From the NCBI RefSeq assembly GCF_030656115.1, contig NZ_JAUSOO010000190.1, positions 1 to 64,000 of the forward strand: a DNA stretch of 64,000 nucleotides. The letters run 5' to 3'. The notes beneath the pieces are model-generated. The model was not told the DNA's origin. It saw only the letters and a program-made list of their open reading frames with translations, and did no database searches. Of the stretch, positions 35,064 through 43,802 are shown in pieces. The position numbers and the translations under genes were made by a program. The stretch's first letter is position 1; each line of letters starts with the position of its first letter. Origin of the DNA: Hydrogenophaga sp. GTDB taxonomy: Bacteria > Pseudomonadota > Gammaproteobacteria > Burkholderiales > Burkholderiaceae_C.

Positions 35064-36011
35064 TCAGCCTGGGAGGGGCGGTGGCATCAGCTCGGGATAC
35101 AGCGCCTGCATCACCAGCTTGGGCTTGCGATCGACGGTGAACAGGCCCCAGTGTTTCTCGGGCTCCAACGGGTCGGGCGAGCCCTTCCAGGTTTCGTCGA
35201 AGGCCTCAAAAACGAAACACAGCAGGCCTTCGGCGCGTATCCAGTCCATCAGGTCCTGGTAGTAAATGGCCTGCAATTCCTGCACCGCGTGTTCGGCGTG
35301 CATGCCGCGGCCGTTGCTGTTGGTGCACCAGCCGGCTTCGGTGATGACCACCGGTTTGTCGGGGTACAGGTGCGCCACGCTGTGCACGTTGTCTTTGGTG
35401 TAGTCCAGCGCTTCGTGGATGTGCTTGTATTCCCACACCGGGTAGGTGTGCAGCGAGATGAAGTCGAGCTCGGCCACCAGGTCGCGCAGCTTGTGTTGCC
35501 AGGGCACGTAGTTCTCGCAGAAGGTGACGGGCTGGCGCACGGCCGCCTTGACGCGGCGCACATACGCGATCATTTTCGGCACGGGCACGAAGTGGTCGGT
35601 CCAGTCGACTGTGGCCTCGTTGCCCACGGCGACCGAGAACACGGTGTCCGGGTAGCGGTTGGCCAGCGCGATCAGGCGTCCAATCTCGGCGTCGTTGGCG
35701 GCCCGGCTGGCCTCAAGCTGTTCTTCGGAGTAGGTGGCACCCCACGGGCAGCCGAAATTGTTCATCTCAGCGCCCAGGTAGGCGCCCAGCATCACCTGAA
35801 AGGGCAACCGGTCTTCGGCAATGACCTGCAACACGCGATCGGCGTGCGGGCTGCAGTCGTACAGGCGCAGCAGCTGCCAATGCTTGCGCAGAATGCCAAG
35901 GTCTTCGCGGATCTCGTCCAGCGATGGGTAGGTTTGCTCGCCAGGGTTTTGGCCGTCGCGGTAGCCGCTGTAGCAAATGGCGTTGCCCGAGGGCAGTTTC
36001 AACGGGGTCAT
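35064..36011 (-). CDS. Cytoplasmic GH17 beta-1,3-glucan hydrolase
   Basis: A 315-aa GH17 domain without signal peptide. The acid/base is in VAVGNEATV (E132) and the nucleophile in VVITEAGW (E225); FVFEAFDETWKG near the end is the conserved GH17 C-terminal strand. It resembles the barrel of the GH17 lipoprotein (CYSGYR.../RLYDCS) more than the fused GH17, so it represents a second GH17 lineage in this operon. It follows the other stand-alone GH17 gene by 12 nt. Likely acts on imported beta-1,3-gluco-oligosaccharides. Confidence 0.88.
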   Translation of the reverse strand: MTPLKLPSGNAICYSGYRDGQNPGEQTYPSLDEIREDLGILRKHWQLLRLYDCSPHADRVLQVIAEDRLPFQVMLGAYLGAEMNNFGCPWGATYSEEQLEASRAANDAEIGRLIALANRYPDTVFSVAVGNEATVDWTDHFVPVPKMIAYVRRVKAAVRQPVTFCENYVPWQHKLRDLVAELDFISLHTYPVWEYKHIHEALDYTKDNVHSVAHLYPDKPVVITEAGWCTNSNGRGMHAEHAVQELQAIYYQDLMDWIRAEGLLCFVFEAFDETWKGSPDPLEPEKHWGLFTVDRKPKLVMQALYPELMPPPLPG

Positions 36012-36023
36012 GGGGTTGTCTGC

Positions 36024-37025
36024 TTATCCGAATTTGAGTGAGCCGTCTTTGTCCCACAGGCCCCAGTAGGCACCGACATCGCCTTCGGCGCCGACCTTCC
36101 AGGCTTCATCAAAGGCGGCAAAGTAGAAGATCTCGATGTTGTCCTCCTCGGCCCAGCGGCAGCAATCCACAAAGTACTGCATCGCCCCTTCCCGCGAAGG
36201 CACCGAGCCATGAAACGGGCTGCCCTGGTCGGGCCAACCGGTTTCGCTGATCAGCACGCGCTTGCCGGGTGCTGCGGCGCGCGTGCGCTGCACCATGGTC
36301 TGCATGTAGGCCAGCGCCTGCTCGCGCGGGCAACCTTCCCAGAAGGGGTAGCAGTTGGTCATCACGACATCGCAAGCGGCGGTGATGCGTGGGTGTTTCT
36401 CGAACAGGTAATAAGCATCGACATAACCCACCGGCACGCCGGGCAGTGCGTCCTTGACGCGCTGGATGCAGGCCAGCAGGTCGTCCTCGCTCATGTCCTC
36501 GCGCAGCAGCACCTCGTTGCCCACCGCCACGATGTCGGCATGACCGGCGCGAGCCACCTCGATCACGCCCCGCAGTTCGCGCTCGTTGATCTCGGCGTCG
36601 GTGCCCAGCCAGGCGCCCACCAGCGTTTTCAGTCCGAGTTCGTGTGCCAGTCGCGGGGTCTGCTCGTGGCCGTCCGTACAGGAAAAAGTCCGCACCCAGC
36701 CGGCATGCGGCTGCAGGATCTGCAGGCGCTCGCGGATCTGTGCCTCGCTCACCTGAGAGCCAGGCTGCTGGCCTTCGAGATAGGGGCTGAAACACAGACC
36801 GTGAACACCGCGCTGCAATGTGGCGCGAAAGTCCACACTCAGTGCGTCGCGCGCCTCGGTGGTCCATACCGTGGGGGCACTGCCCGTCCATGCTGCGGTG
36901 CGGGTGACCAAGCCCGGGTCAAAGCCCGGGTCAAAGCCCGAGCGTGAAGGCGCCATTTCGCTGGAATCGCCTTGGTGAATGCCCGCAGCAGCGGTCGTGG
37001 CGAAGTCGGGATGGGGTTTGGACAT
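36024..37025 (-). CDS. Cytoplasmic GH17, paralog of the transporter-fused domain
   Basis: A 333-aa GH17 enzyme without signal peptide. Residues 1-65 are a low-complexity extension that contains a duplicated FDPG; the barrel follows with acid/base IVAVGNEVLLRED (E171) and nucleophile VLISETGWP (E261). It shares long segments with the C-terminal domain of the 785-aa transporter fusion (GLCFS, VGNEVLLRE, CYPFWEG, ETGWP, WGLWDKD), so one derives from the other or from a common duplicate. It lies between the GH16 and the other GH17 gene of the operon. Confidence 0.88.
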   Translation of the reverse strand: MSKPHPDFATTAAAGIHQGDSSEMAPSRSGFDPGFDPGLVTRTAAWTGSAPTVWTTEARDALSVDFRATLQRGVHGLCFSPYLEGQQPGSQVSEAQIRERLQILQPHAGWVRTFSCTDGHEQTPRLAHELGLKTLVGAWLGTDAEINERELRGVIEVARAGHADIVAVGNEVLLREDMSEDDLLACIQRVKDALPGVPVGYVDAYYLFEKHPRITAACDVVMTNCYPFWEGCPREQALAYMQTMVQRTRAAAPGKRVLISETGWPDQGSPFHGSVPSREGAMQYFVDCCRWAEEDNIEIFYFAAFDEAWKVGAEGDVGAYWGLWDKDGSLKFG

Positions 37026-37067
37026 GGCTTGGCTTTCAAAATGCGGGGCGGCGGATAAAACGGGGCG

Positions 37068-37979
37068 TCAGCGCGTCTTCCTCTCGGACTGCCAGGGAAA
37101 CCGGCCCTTGCCGATCGGTTGTGTCTCGGCGTATCCACCGACCTTGTCGTACACACGCACATAGTCCACCACCAGCTCGGCCGGGAAACGGGTCTCAGGG
37201 CTGGGAACGCCAGGGAAGTTGCCGCCCACGGCGACGTTCATCACCAGGTAAAAAGGCTGGTCGAAAGGGGCGGGCCACGGGTTCAAGTCCTTGGCGCGGC
37301 GCGCCACCACCCCGGTGCCGTCCTGGGTGACGCTGCAACTCCACCAGTGGTCGTAGGTGCGGGTGTGCACCTCATCGACATAGAAACGGATTTCGCCCGG
37401 CTCCCACTCCACCGCGTAGGTGTGCCAGTCGGCCACGGTGCCGCCATTGGGCAGGGGATGCACGTGCGTGATCAGCGAACGGCCTTCGCTGCCCGAAGAC
37501 CCAAAGTGGATGCTGTTGAGCACCTCATGGGGCTTGTCGCCGACAATTTCCATCAGGTCGATCTCACCCGACGCGGCCCAGCCACCGTAAACATCGTCTT
37601 GCGGCAGCATCCACAACGCGGGCCACAAACCCTTGCCCCAAGGCACCTTGGCGCGGAACTCGATGCGTCCGTATTGTTTGGTGAACAAGGGGGTGCCATC
37701 GCGCCGGCGCGTCATCAGCCGGGCCGAGGTGTAGCCACACCCGTGGGCAGCCTCCCGCACCGCGCGGATGGTCAACAGGCTGTCCTTGACCGTCACGTTG
37801 GTGGGTGAGTCGGTGTAGTACTGCAGCTCTTCGTTGCCCCAGCCAGGCACCCAGGTGTGGCTGCGGTAGTCAAAAAATCCGTTGCCCAAATCGAAGTCCC
37901 ACTTGCTCCGATCGATCTGGTTGCCCTCGAATTCGTCGCTCCAGACCAGCGTCCAGACATCTTGTGTGTGCGAAGTCAT
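37068..37979 (-). CDS. Cytoplasmic GH16 beta-1,3-glucanase without signal peptide
   Basis: A 303-aa GH16 enzyme that starts directly with the catalytic fold (TLVWSDEFEG). The active-site motif is SGEIDLMEIVG (E139, D141, E144) and WGNEELQYYT supplies sugar contacts. No signal peptide, lipobox or membrane segment is present, and the ATG at 37979 leaves no room for one, since the preceding ATPase gene ends 14 nt upstream. An endo-acting GH16 in the cytoplasm is unusual; it fits a cell that imports long oligosaccharides. It differs clearly from the surface GH16 lipoprotein of this locus. Confidence 0.88.
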   Translation of the reverse strand: MTSHTQDVWTLVWSDEFEGNQIDRSKWDFDLGNGFFDYRSHTWVPGWGNEELQYYTDSPTNVTVKDSLLTIRAVREAAHGCGYTSARLMTRRRDGTPLFTKQYGRIEFRAKVPWGKGLWPALWMLPQDDVYGGWAASGEIDLMEIVGDKPHEVLNSIHFGSSGSEGRSLITHVHPLPNGGTVADWHTYAVEWEPGEIRFYVDEVHTRTYDHWWSCSVTQDGTGVVARRAKDLNPWPAPFDQPFYLVMNVAVGGNFPGVPSPETRFPAELVVDYVRVYDKVGGYAETQPIGKGRFPWQSERKTR

Positions 37980-37993
37980 CTCTAAACCCTCTG

Positions 37994-39049
37994 TCAGTGA
38001 ACGGAACGCCCTGCCGCGTCGAAAGCCAGCGCCCCGCTCGCATCGGGTGCCAGACCCACCGCATGACCGGCTGCGTGCTGGCTGTTGTCGGCACCCACTT
38101 TGGCGTGCAACAGCTCGCTCACACCGTCGACCCGCAAATGCAGAACGGAAGAATCACCCAGGTGTTCGGCCAGCGCCACCGTGGCCGGTATGCCTTGGCC
38201 AGCAGGCACCACGTGCAAGTGCTCCGGCCGGATGCCCACACGCATGACACTGGCGATGGCACCGGGCATGAGGCTCGCCCAGAGGGACCGGTGATCCTGG
38301 GTCGCGGTATCGGCAGGGCGGTCCACCAGGTTGATGCGGGGAGCACCCAAAAAGGTTGCCACGAATTCATTGGCCGGGTGGTTGTACAAATCCATGGGCG
38401 CACCCAGCTGCTCCACAACGCCCTTGTTGAACACCGCAATGCGGTCGCCCATGGTCATGGCTTCCACCTGGTCGTGGGTCACATAAATCATGGTGCTGCC
38501 CAGCTCTTTGTGCAGGCGCGACAGCTCAATGCGCATGTTCACCCGCAGCGCGGCGTCCAGATTGGACAGCGGCTCGTCAAACAAAAACACCTTGGGCTTG
38601 CGCACAATGGCGCGGCCAATGGCCACGCGCTGGCGCTGGCCACCCGACAGGTCTTTGGGAAAACGCCCCAGCAGTTCGGTGATGCGCAAGATGTCGGCGG
38701 TGCGGGCCACCTGCTCGTCGCGCTGGGCCCGGCCCACGCCCGCCATCTTGAGCGAAAAACCCATGTTCTCGGCCACCGTCATGTGGGGGTACAGCGCGTA
38801 GCTCTGGAACACCATGGCCGCACCCCGGTCGGCGGGTCGCAGATCGTTGGCGCGCACGCCATCGATCAACAGGTCGCCACCGGTGATGGTCTCCAGACCT
38901 GCGATCATGCGCAGCGTGGTGGACTTGCCGCAACCCGAGGGTCCCACGAACACCATGAACTCCCCATCGCGCACCTCCAGATCAATGCCCCGGATGACTT
39001 CGATCACGTCATAACTTTTGCGCAGACCGCGCAGCGTCACTTGTCCCAT
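37994..39049 (-). CDS. Sugar ABC importer ATPase, MalK type (beta-glucan operon)
   Basis: A 351-aa ATPase: Walker A GPSGCGKST, signature LSGGQRQR, Walker B FLFDEPLSNLDAALR, and a C-terminal regulatory domain with VGIRPEHLHVV. One nt separates it from the GH1 stop. It is encoded with a binding protein and two permeases in the same operon and should drive that importer. It is a different protein from the glucose-cluster ATPase at 15554. Confidence 0.92.
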   Translation of the reverse strand: MGQVTLRGLRKSYDVIEVIRGIDLEVRDGEFMVFVGPSGCGKSTTLRMIAGLETITGGDLLIDGVRANDLRPADRGAAMVFQSYALYPHMTVAENMGFSLKMAGVGRAQRDEQVARTADILRITELLGRFPKDLSGGQRQRVAIGRAIVRKPKVFLFDEPLSNLDAALRVNMRIELSRLHKELGSTMIYVTHDQVEAMTMGDRIAVFNKGVVEQLGAPMDLYNHPANEFVATFLGAPRINLVDRPADTATQDHRSLWASLMPGAIASVMRVGIRPEHLHVVPAGQGIPATVALAEHLGDSSVLHLRVDGVSELLHAKVGADNSQHAAGHAVGLAPDASGALAFDAAGRSVH

Positions 39050-39050
39050 T

Positions 39051-40460
39051 TCAGACGCCCGTCAACACGGTGGCGGATTCTGTGACGGGGCCGCTGAGGG
39101 CTGAAGCGCTGGTGTGTGCCCGAGCGGCTTTTTGCTGGCGCAGAAAGTCGCGGTACCAGAGGGCACTGTCTTTGAGCGTGCGCGCCTGGGTCTCGTAGTC
39201 CACATGAACAATACCGAACCGCTTCTCGTAGCCCGAGGCCCATTCAAAGTTGTCCATCAGGCTCCACACCATATAGCCGGCCATCTGCACACCCTGGTTC
39301 ATCGCTTCGGCCACGGCAGCGATGTGGCGGGCGATGTAGTCGGTGCGCTGGGCGTCGTGCACGCGCCCGTCTTCAAAACGGTCTTTGAATGCGCCGCCAT
39401 TTTCGGTGACGTACAGCGGTGGCACGTTGTAGTCGCGGTCCATGCGCACCAGCAACTCGGTCAGTCCTTCGGGGTAAATCTCCCAACCCATATCGGTCAA
39501 GGCAAGACCGCTTTTCTTGACGTCCCAGTGGCCTGCTGCGCTGATCACAGCGCGTGAGTAGTAGTTAATGCCCAAGAAATCCATGGGAACTGAAATCGCT
39601 TTCATGTCACCCGCAGAAATGAGGGGGGCATCCTCACCCAGATAAGCCAACACATCGTCAGGATACGTTCCGTTGAACAAAGGATCCATATACCAACGCA
39701 GCAAGCGACCGTCTTCGAGTTTCGTTTTCTCGATGTCTTCGGGCGCAGCACTGGCGGGGTGCATGGGCGAGAGGTTGAGCACAATGCCCAGCTTGCTGCG
39801 CACCCCATCGGCCCGCAGCGCCTGCAGCGCCAGCCCATGGCTGAGCAACAGATGGTGGGTCACTTGCATGGCCGTGGCACGGTCTTTGATACCCGGGGCA
39901 AAAATGCCCGACTCATGCCCCAGCGTCGCCATGACCCAGGGTTCGTTGTGGGTGGTGATGGACGTGACCCGGTCGCCCAGCCGCTTGGACATGCCCCGGG
40001 CGTACTCCACAAAACGGTGCACCGTGTCGCGGTGGGCCCAGCCACCGTGCTGCTGCAGGGCGTCGGGCAGATCCCAGTGGTTGAGCGTGAGGTAGGGCTT
40101 GATACCCCGCTCCAGCAACCCATCGACCAGCTGCTCGTAAAAATCCAACCCCGATTCGTTCCATGCGCCAGTACCCTCCGGGCGCACCCGTGGCCAAGAC
40201 ACCGAAAAGCGGTAAGCGTCCACACCCAGGTCGGCAATCAGGTCCAGATCGCGTTCCCAGAGGCGGTAGTGGTCGCAGGCCATATCGCCGTTGGAAGCGT
40301 CGGCGATGGCTCCGGGCACGCGGCAAAACGTGTCCCAGATCGACGGCCCTTTGCCATCTGCGGTGGCTGCACCCTCAATCTGGAAAGCACTGGTGGCAAC
40401 ACCCCAGACGAATCCGTCCGGGAATTTCTTGAGGGTCTTGAGGGGATCAACAGGTTTCAT
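39051..40460 (-). CDS. GH1 beta-glucosidase
   Basis: A 469-aa cytoplasmic GH1 enzyme. The N-terminal signature is FVWGVATSAFQIEGA; the acid/base is in THNEPW (E173) and the nucleophile in YVTENGG (E353). These enzymes release glucose from beta-linked disaccharides and short oligosaccharides, here most likely laminaribiose and laminaritriose. It lies between the second permease and the ATPase genes, showing that import and terminal hydrolysis are one unit. The glucose would feed glucokinase. A one-mismatch LacI operator lies inside it at 39591. Confidence 0.93.
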   Translation of the reverse strand: MKPVDPLKTLKKFPDGFVWGVATSAFQIEGAATADGKGPSIWDTFCRVPGAIADASNGDMACDHYRLWERDLDLIADLGVDAYRFSVSWPRVRPEGTGAWNESGLDFYEQLVDGLLERGIKPYLTLNHWDLPDALQQHGGWAHRDTVHRFVEYARGMSKRLGDRVTSITTHNEPWVMATLGHESGIFAPGIKDRATAMQVTHHLLLSHGLALQALRADGVRSKLGIVLNLSPMHPASAAPEDIEKTKLEDGRLLRWYMDPLFNGTYPDDVLAYLGEDAPLISAGDMKAISVPMDFLGINYYSRAVISAAGHWDVKKSGLALTDMGWEIYPEGLTELLVRMDRDYNVPPLYVTENGGAFKDRFEDGRVHDAQRTDYIARHIAAVAEAMNQGVQMAGYMVWSLMDNFEWASGYEKRFGIVHVDYETQARTLKDSALWYRDFLRQQKAARAHTSASALSGPVTESATVLTGV

Positions 40461-40520
40461 GTGTCACGCAGGAAAGTTCGGATAGATGGTTGCTGCAGCG
40501 CCATGCGGTTCAAGCGTGGC

Positions 40521-41345
40521 TTACTTGACGGCGCCCGCGGTCAGCCCTGAGATGAGCTGGCGGGAGGAAATCATGAACAGGATGATGAGCGGGATGGTCG
40601 CGATGGCCGAACCCGTCATGAGCGCACCCCACTCGGTGTTCACCGGGCTTTGCAGGCTTCGCAACGCCAGCGGCAGGGTGTACATCTCGGGCGAACGCAT
40701 CACGATCAGGGGACCAATGAAGTTGTTCCAGGACGCGATGAAGGTGATCAGCCCCAGCGTGCCCATGGCCGGTTTGAGCAGTGGCACCACGATGCGGGCG
40801 TAAATGCCCCATTCGCTGCAACCGTCCATGCGCGCTGCTTCAATCAGGTCGCGCGGTATGGAGGTGCTGACAAACTGGCGCATCAGGAAGATGCCAAAGG
40901 CGCTGGCAGCACCCGGCAAATACAGCGCACGCGGCTGGTCGATCCAGCCCAGCAAGTCCATGATCATGAAGGTGGGAATCATGTTCATGAACGAGGGCAG
41001 CAGCATGGTGGCCATGACGAGCGCAAACAGCGCGTTCTTCCATGGAAAGTGGAACATCGCAAAGGCGTAGCCCGCCATGGAGCAGAACAACAGGGTCAAC
41101 GCGGTCGAGGCCAGCGCCACGTACAGACTCCAGCCCAGGTTGCGCCAGAACGGGATGCGCTCGGTCAGAATCTTCAGGTTGTTGAAAAAGTCGTCGCCAA
41201 AAAACATGGGCGGCGGCAGGCTGAAGATTTCGGTGCGCGAATGCGTGGCAAACACAAACATGAAATAGAAAGGCGCCAACATGATGAGCGCACCCACGCC
41301 CACCACACAGTAAGCCGCCCAGGGGGCCAGACGATCGGTTTTCAT
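40521..41345 (-). CDS. Sugar ABC permease, MalG type (beta-glucan importer)
   Basis: A 274-aa inner-membrane permease with six predicted spans. The EAA loop reads RDLIEAARMDGCSEWGIYARIVVP and the C-terminus RQLISGLTAGAVK is typical of MalG subunits. It follows the other permease by 9 nt and precedes GH1 by 60 nt. It forms the importer with the binding protein at 42338, the MalF-type permease and the MalK-type ATPase. Confidence 0.9.
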   Translation of the reverse strand: MKTDRLAPWAAYCVVGVGALIMLAPFYFMFVFATHSRTEIFSLPPPMFFGDDFFNNLKILTERIPFWRNLGWSLYVALASTALTLLFCSMAGYAFAMFHFPWKNALFALVMATMLLPSFMNMIPTFMIMDLLGWIDQPRALYLPGAASAFGIFLMRQFVSTSIPRDLIEAARMDGCSEWGIYARIVVPLLKPAMGTLGLITFIASWNNFIGPLIVMRSPEMYTLPLALRSLQSPVNTEWGALMTGSAIATIPLIILFMISSRQLISGLTAGAVK

Positions 41346-41354
41346 GGGCTGCCT

Positions 41355-42311
41355 TTAGGCTGCGTTGCCACGGGGGCGGAAGGCGCGGTTGGTCAGCCAG
41401 GTGAGCACCACCACCACCACGAACAGCATCCACGACATGGCGCTGGCAGCGCCAAAATCGTTGAAGTCAAAGGCCATGCCGTAGAGGTACATGGCACTGG
41501 TCATGCCGGCCTGGTCGGAGCCGCCGCGCCCACCCGTCAAGATGAAAGGCTCTTCAAACAGCTGCAGGCCACCAATCACGCTGAGCGTGACACCAAAATA
41601 CATCATGGGACGCAGGCTCGGCAGGGTGATGAACCAGAACTGCTGAAAGCGCCCGGCACCGTCCATGGTGGCAGCCTCGTACAGGTCTTTCGGTATGGTT
41701 TGCAAGGCCGCCAGGTACAGCACCACGTTGAAGCCCACATAGCGCCAGAAGACGATCATGGCCACGGCGGGCTTGATGTTGTCGGGCTGCCCCATCCAGT
41801 CGATGTTCTCAGCCGGCACCATCCAGCCCAAACCGGGAATTTGCCCCATGGCCTGCAAGCCCACGTTGATCAGTCCGTAGTCGGTGGACAGCAGCGAGCT
41901 GAACATGATGGCAATGGCCACCGTGGAGGTGATGTAGGGCAAAAAGTAGGCGCCCACCACCCCGTTGCGCAGACCTTTGAACGAGGTGTGGATGAAATAC
42001 GCCAGCGGTATGGCCACCAGGTGCTGCGGCACACCGGAGGCCAGTGCGAGCCAGCCGGTGTTCTTCAGCGACTTCCAGAACCACTCGTCTTCAAAGGCGA
42101 ATACAAAGTTGTCGAATCCGACAAACTCCATGCTCTGCAACCCGTTCGTGGGCTCCCACACCTGAAAGGCCAGGTAGAGCGAGAACAGCAGGGGAAAGAG
42201 CCCGAAGATGACAAACAGCACCAGAAACGGACTGATGAACACATAGGGCGCCATCTGAGGCGACAGTCTTGGCAAGCGTGGCAATTTCGTACTCCAACCA
42301 TGGCAGGTCAT
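41355..42311 (-). CDS. Sugar ABC permease, MalF type (beta-glucan importer)
   Basis: A 318-aa inner-membrane permease. I chose the ATG at 42311 (MTCHGWSTK), 26 nt after the binding-protein stop; a longer frame runs antisense-style into that gene. PYVFISPFLVLFVIFGLFPLLFSLYLAF is the first span, and KDLYEAATMDGAGRFQQFWFITLP is the EAA loop. A large periplasmic loop near 150-175 is like those of oligosaccharide importers. Partner of the MalG-type permease that follows. Confidence 0.88.
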   Translation of the reverse strand: MTCHGWSTKLPRLPRLSPQMAPYVFISPFLVLFVIFGLFPLLFSLYLAFQVWEPTNGLQSMEFVGFDNFVFAFEDEWFWKSLKNTGWLALASGVPQHLVAIPLAYFIHTSFKGLRNGVVGAYFLPYITSTVAIAIMFSSLLSTDYGLINVGLQAMGQIPGLGWMVPAENIDWMGQPDNIKPAVAMIVFWRYVGFNVVLYLAALQTIPKDLYEAATMDGAGRFQQFWFITLPSLRPMMYFGVTLSVIGGLQLFEEPFILTGGRGGSDQAGMTSAMYLYGMAFDFNDFGAASAMSWMLFVVVVVLTWLTNRAFRPRGNAA

Positions 42312-42337
42312 GTGGGTGAACGTCAGCGTCCAGTGCC

Positions 42338-43609
42338 TCAGCGGGTTGCGCGCCTTTCCAGCAGGCGGTGCGCATCGGCCAGCGCGGTCTTGATGTCTTT
42401 GCCTTGGTCCAGCACCTTGTCCAGTTCGGTGTTGATCACCTCTTCGGCAAAAGCGTCTTGCTTGTGCACCGCCACGGCGCTGATGCGGCTGGCCGCCGTG
42501 CGCCATAACAGGCGGGCTTTCTGGCCGCCCAAAAACTCGATGGGCTGCTCAAAGAACGCGTCCGAATGGGTTTCCACCAGCGCAGGAAAGGCGTCTTGCG
42601 ACTTGAACGCGGCCAATTGCAACGCTCGGGTCTGCGTCAGCAGCTTGATCAATTCCCAAGCCATCGGTTTGTTGGCGGCTGCAGCACCTTTGGGAATGGC
42701 CAGAAAAGCACCCCCAAACGCTGCAGAGGCCCCTTCAGGCAAATCGCTGGCCCGCCATTTGCCTTTGGTATCGGGCGCCAGCCAGTTGTTCAGATGACCG
42801 GCGAGCCAGGCGCCCGTCAACTGGGTGGTCAGCGCGCCGCGCTTGAACCCTTCAGACCACTCGTTGGACCAAGCCGTCACTTTGGCATCCAGCTTTTGTG
42901 CACGCACCTGCTGTGCCAATTTGAACGCCCGCTCAAACCGGGGCGAGGTCACCAGCACGCGGTTGCCCTTGTCAAAGTACAAACCCTCACCCGGCTGGAT
43001 ACCGGTGCGAATAAGGATGTCTTTGATGTCGCGCGCGTGGGCGAGCAAATAAGAACCTGTCACAGTCTTGATCTTCACACCGCTGCTCACATAGCTGTCC
43101 CATGAGCGGGTCAAGTCTTCTGGCTTCACGCCCGCTTTTTCCAGAATATCGCTGCGGTACAGCAAGGTGCCCGGACCGATGTCGGAGGGTGCGGCCACCA
43201 CCTCACCACGGACATTGGTGGCCTGGTCGTAGGCGTAAGCCACATAGCGCGACTGGCTGGTCTGGATGTTGTAGGGCGCTGCCGACAGATTCTCCAGCCC
43301 ATTGCCTTGAGCGAAGCGCCCCACGTACCCCACCTCCAGCGCCATCACATCGGGCAGATAAGACGATGTTGAAAGCGCGGTGGTCATGGCGGTGTGGTGG
43401 TCGCTGAACTGGCGGCTGACCACTTTGATGTCGACGTTGGGATACTTTTTCTTCCAGGCCGGAATGGCAGCCCGAACAATGTCGTCGACCGCCGGAAATG
43501 CAGCCACGGTCAGCACCTGCTGTGCCCAAGCCCCAGATGCGGTCAAAGCGGCGAAACCGACCAAAATCACCGAAGAAAGCACCGCACGCAAAGGTTTGAA
43601 ACGCTTCAT
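42338..43609 (-). CDS. Periplasmic oligosaccharide-binding protein of the beta-glucan ABC importer
   Basis: A 423-aa family 1 extracellular solute-binding protein. The ATG at 43609 has GGAG upstream and opens a signal peptide ending near ASGAWAQ; the mature start is VLTVAAFPAVDDIVRAAIPAWKKKYPNVDIKV. It is the first gene of the nine-gene operon (gaps of 1 to 72 nt), whose promoter carries LacI operator site 4. By context it should bind laminari-oligosaccharides and deliver them to the two permeases. The ligand length is unknown. Confidence 0.88.
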   Translation of the reverse strand: MKRFKPLRAVLSSVILVGFAALTASGAWAQQVLTVAAFPAVDDIVRAAIPAWKKKYPNVDIKVVSRQFSDHHTAMTTALSTSSYLPDVMALEVGYVGRFAQGNGLENLSAAPYNIQTSQSRYVAYAYDQATNVRGEVVAAPSDIGPGTLLYRSDILEKAGVKPEDLTRSWDSYVSSGVKIKTVTGSYLLAHARDIKDILIRTGIQPGEGLYFDKGNRVLVTSPRFERAFKLAQQVRAQKLDAKVTAWSNEWSEGFKRGALTTQLTGAWLAGHLNNWLAPDTKGKWRASDLPEGASAAFGGAFLAIPKGAAAANKPMAWELIKLLTQTRALQLAAFKSQDAFPALVETHSDAFFEQPIEFLGGQKARLLWRTAASRISAVAVHKQDAFAEEVINTELDKVLDQGKDIKTALADAHRLLERRATR

Positions 43610-43666
43610 CTTTATCTCCAGTTTTTTGGGCTGTCCAACATGGCCACCATGCGATTGATACGAACG

Positions 43667-43682
43667 GATGAATGCATTCATC
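43667..43682. promoter_or_regulatory. Second perfect palindrome beside LacI operator site 4
   Basis: GATGAATGCATTCATC, a perfect 16-bp palindrome 8 nt from operator site 4, in the leader of the nine-gene operon. It could be an operator for a different regulator or an mRNA hairpin. Function unknown. Confidence 0.5.
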
Positions 43683-43690
43683 GGTCAATA

Positions 43691-43704
43691 TGAAAGCGCT
43701 TTCA
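43691..43704. promoter_or_regulatory. LacI-family operator, site 4 (nine-gene importer/hydrolase operon)
   Basis: TGAAAGCGCTTTCA, a perfect palindrome. On the - strand a TATAAT (43709-43714) lies 4 nt before it and TTGTTT sits 16 nt further upstream, so a bound repressor would cover the transcription start. The 361-bp gap 43610-43970 holds this promoter, the extra palindrome and a repeat copy, but no gene. Confidence 0.85.
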
Positions 43705-43802
43705 AATTATTATAGGATGCGGCAATGCACAAACAACCAAGGGAAATCCCGGGGATGGCAGGCCTATCGAGGTCCTGCGGCGGACACCCGGCTGGAGCCT
43801 AC

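Noticed and set aside
40650..42797. A 715-codon open frame on the + strand
   Set aside because: Antisense to the two sugar permease genes and the end of the binding-protein gene; no recognisable domain.
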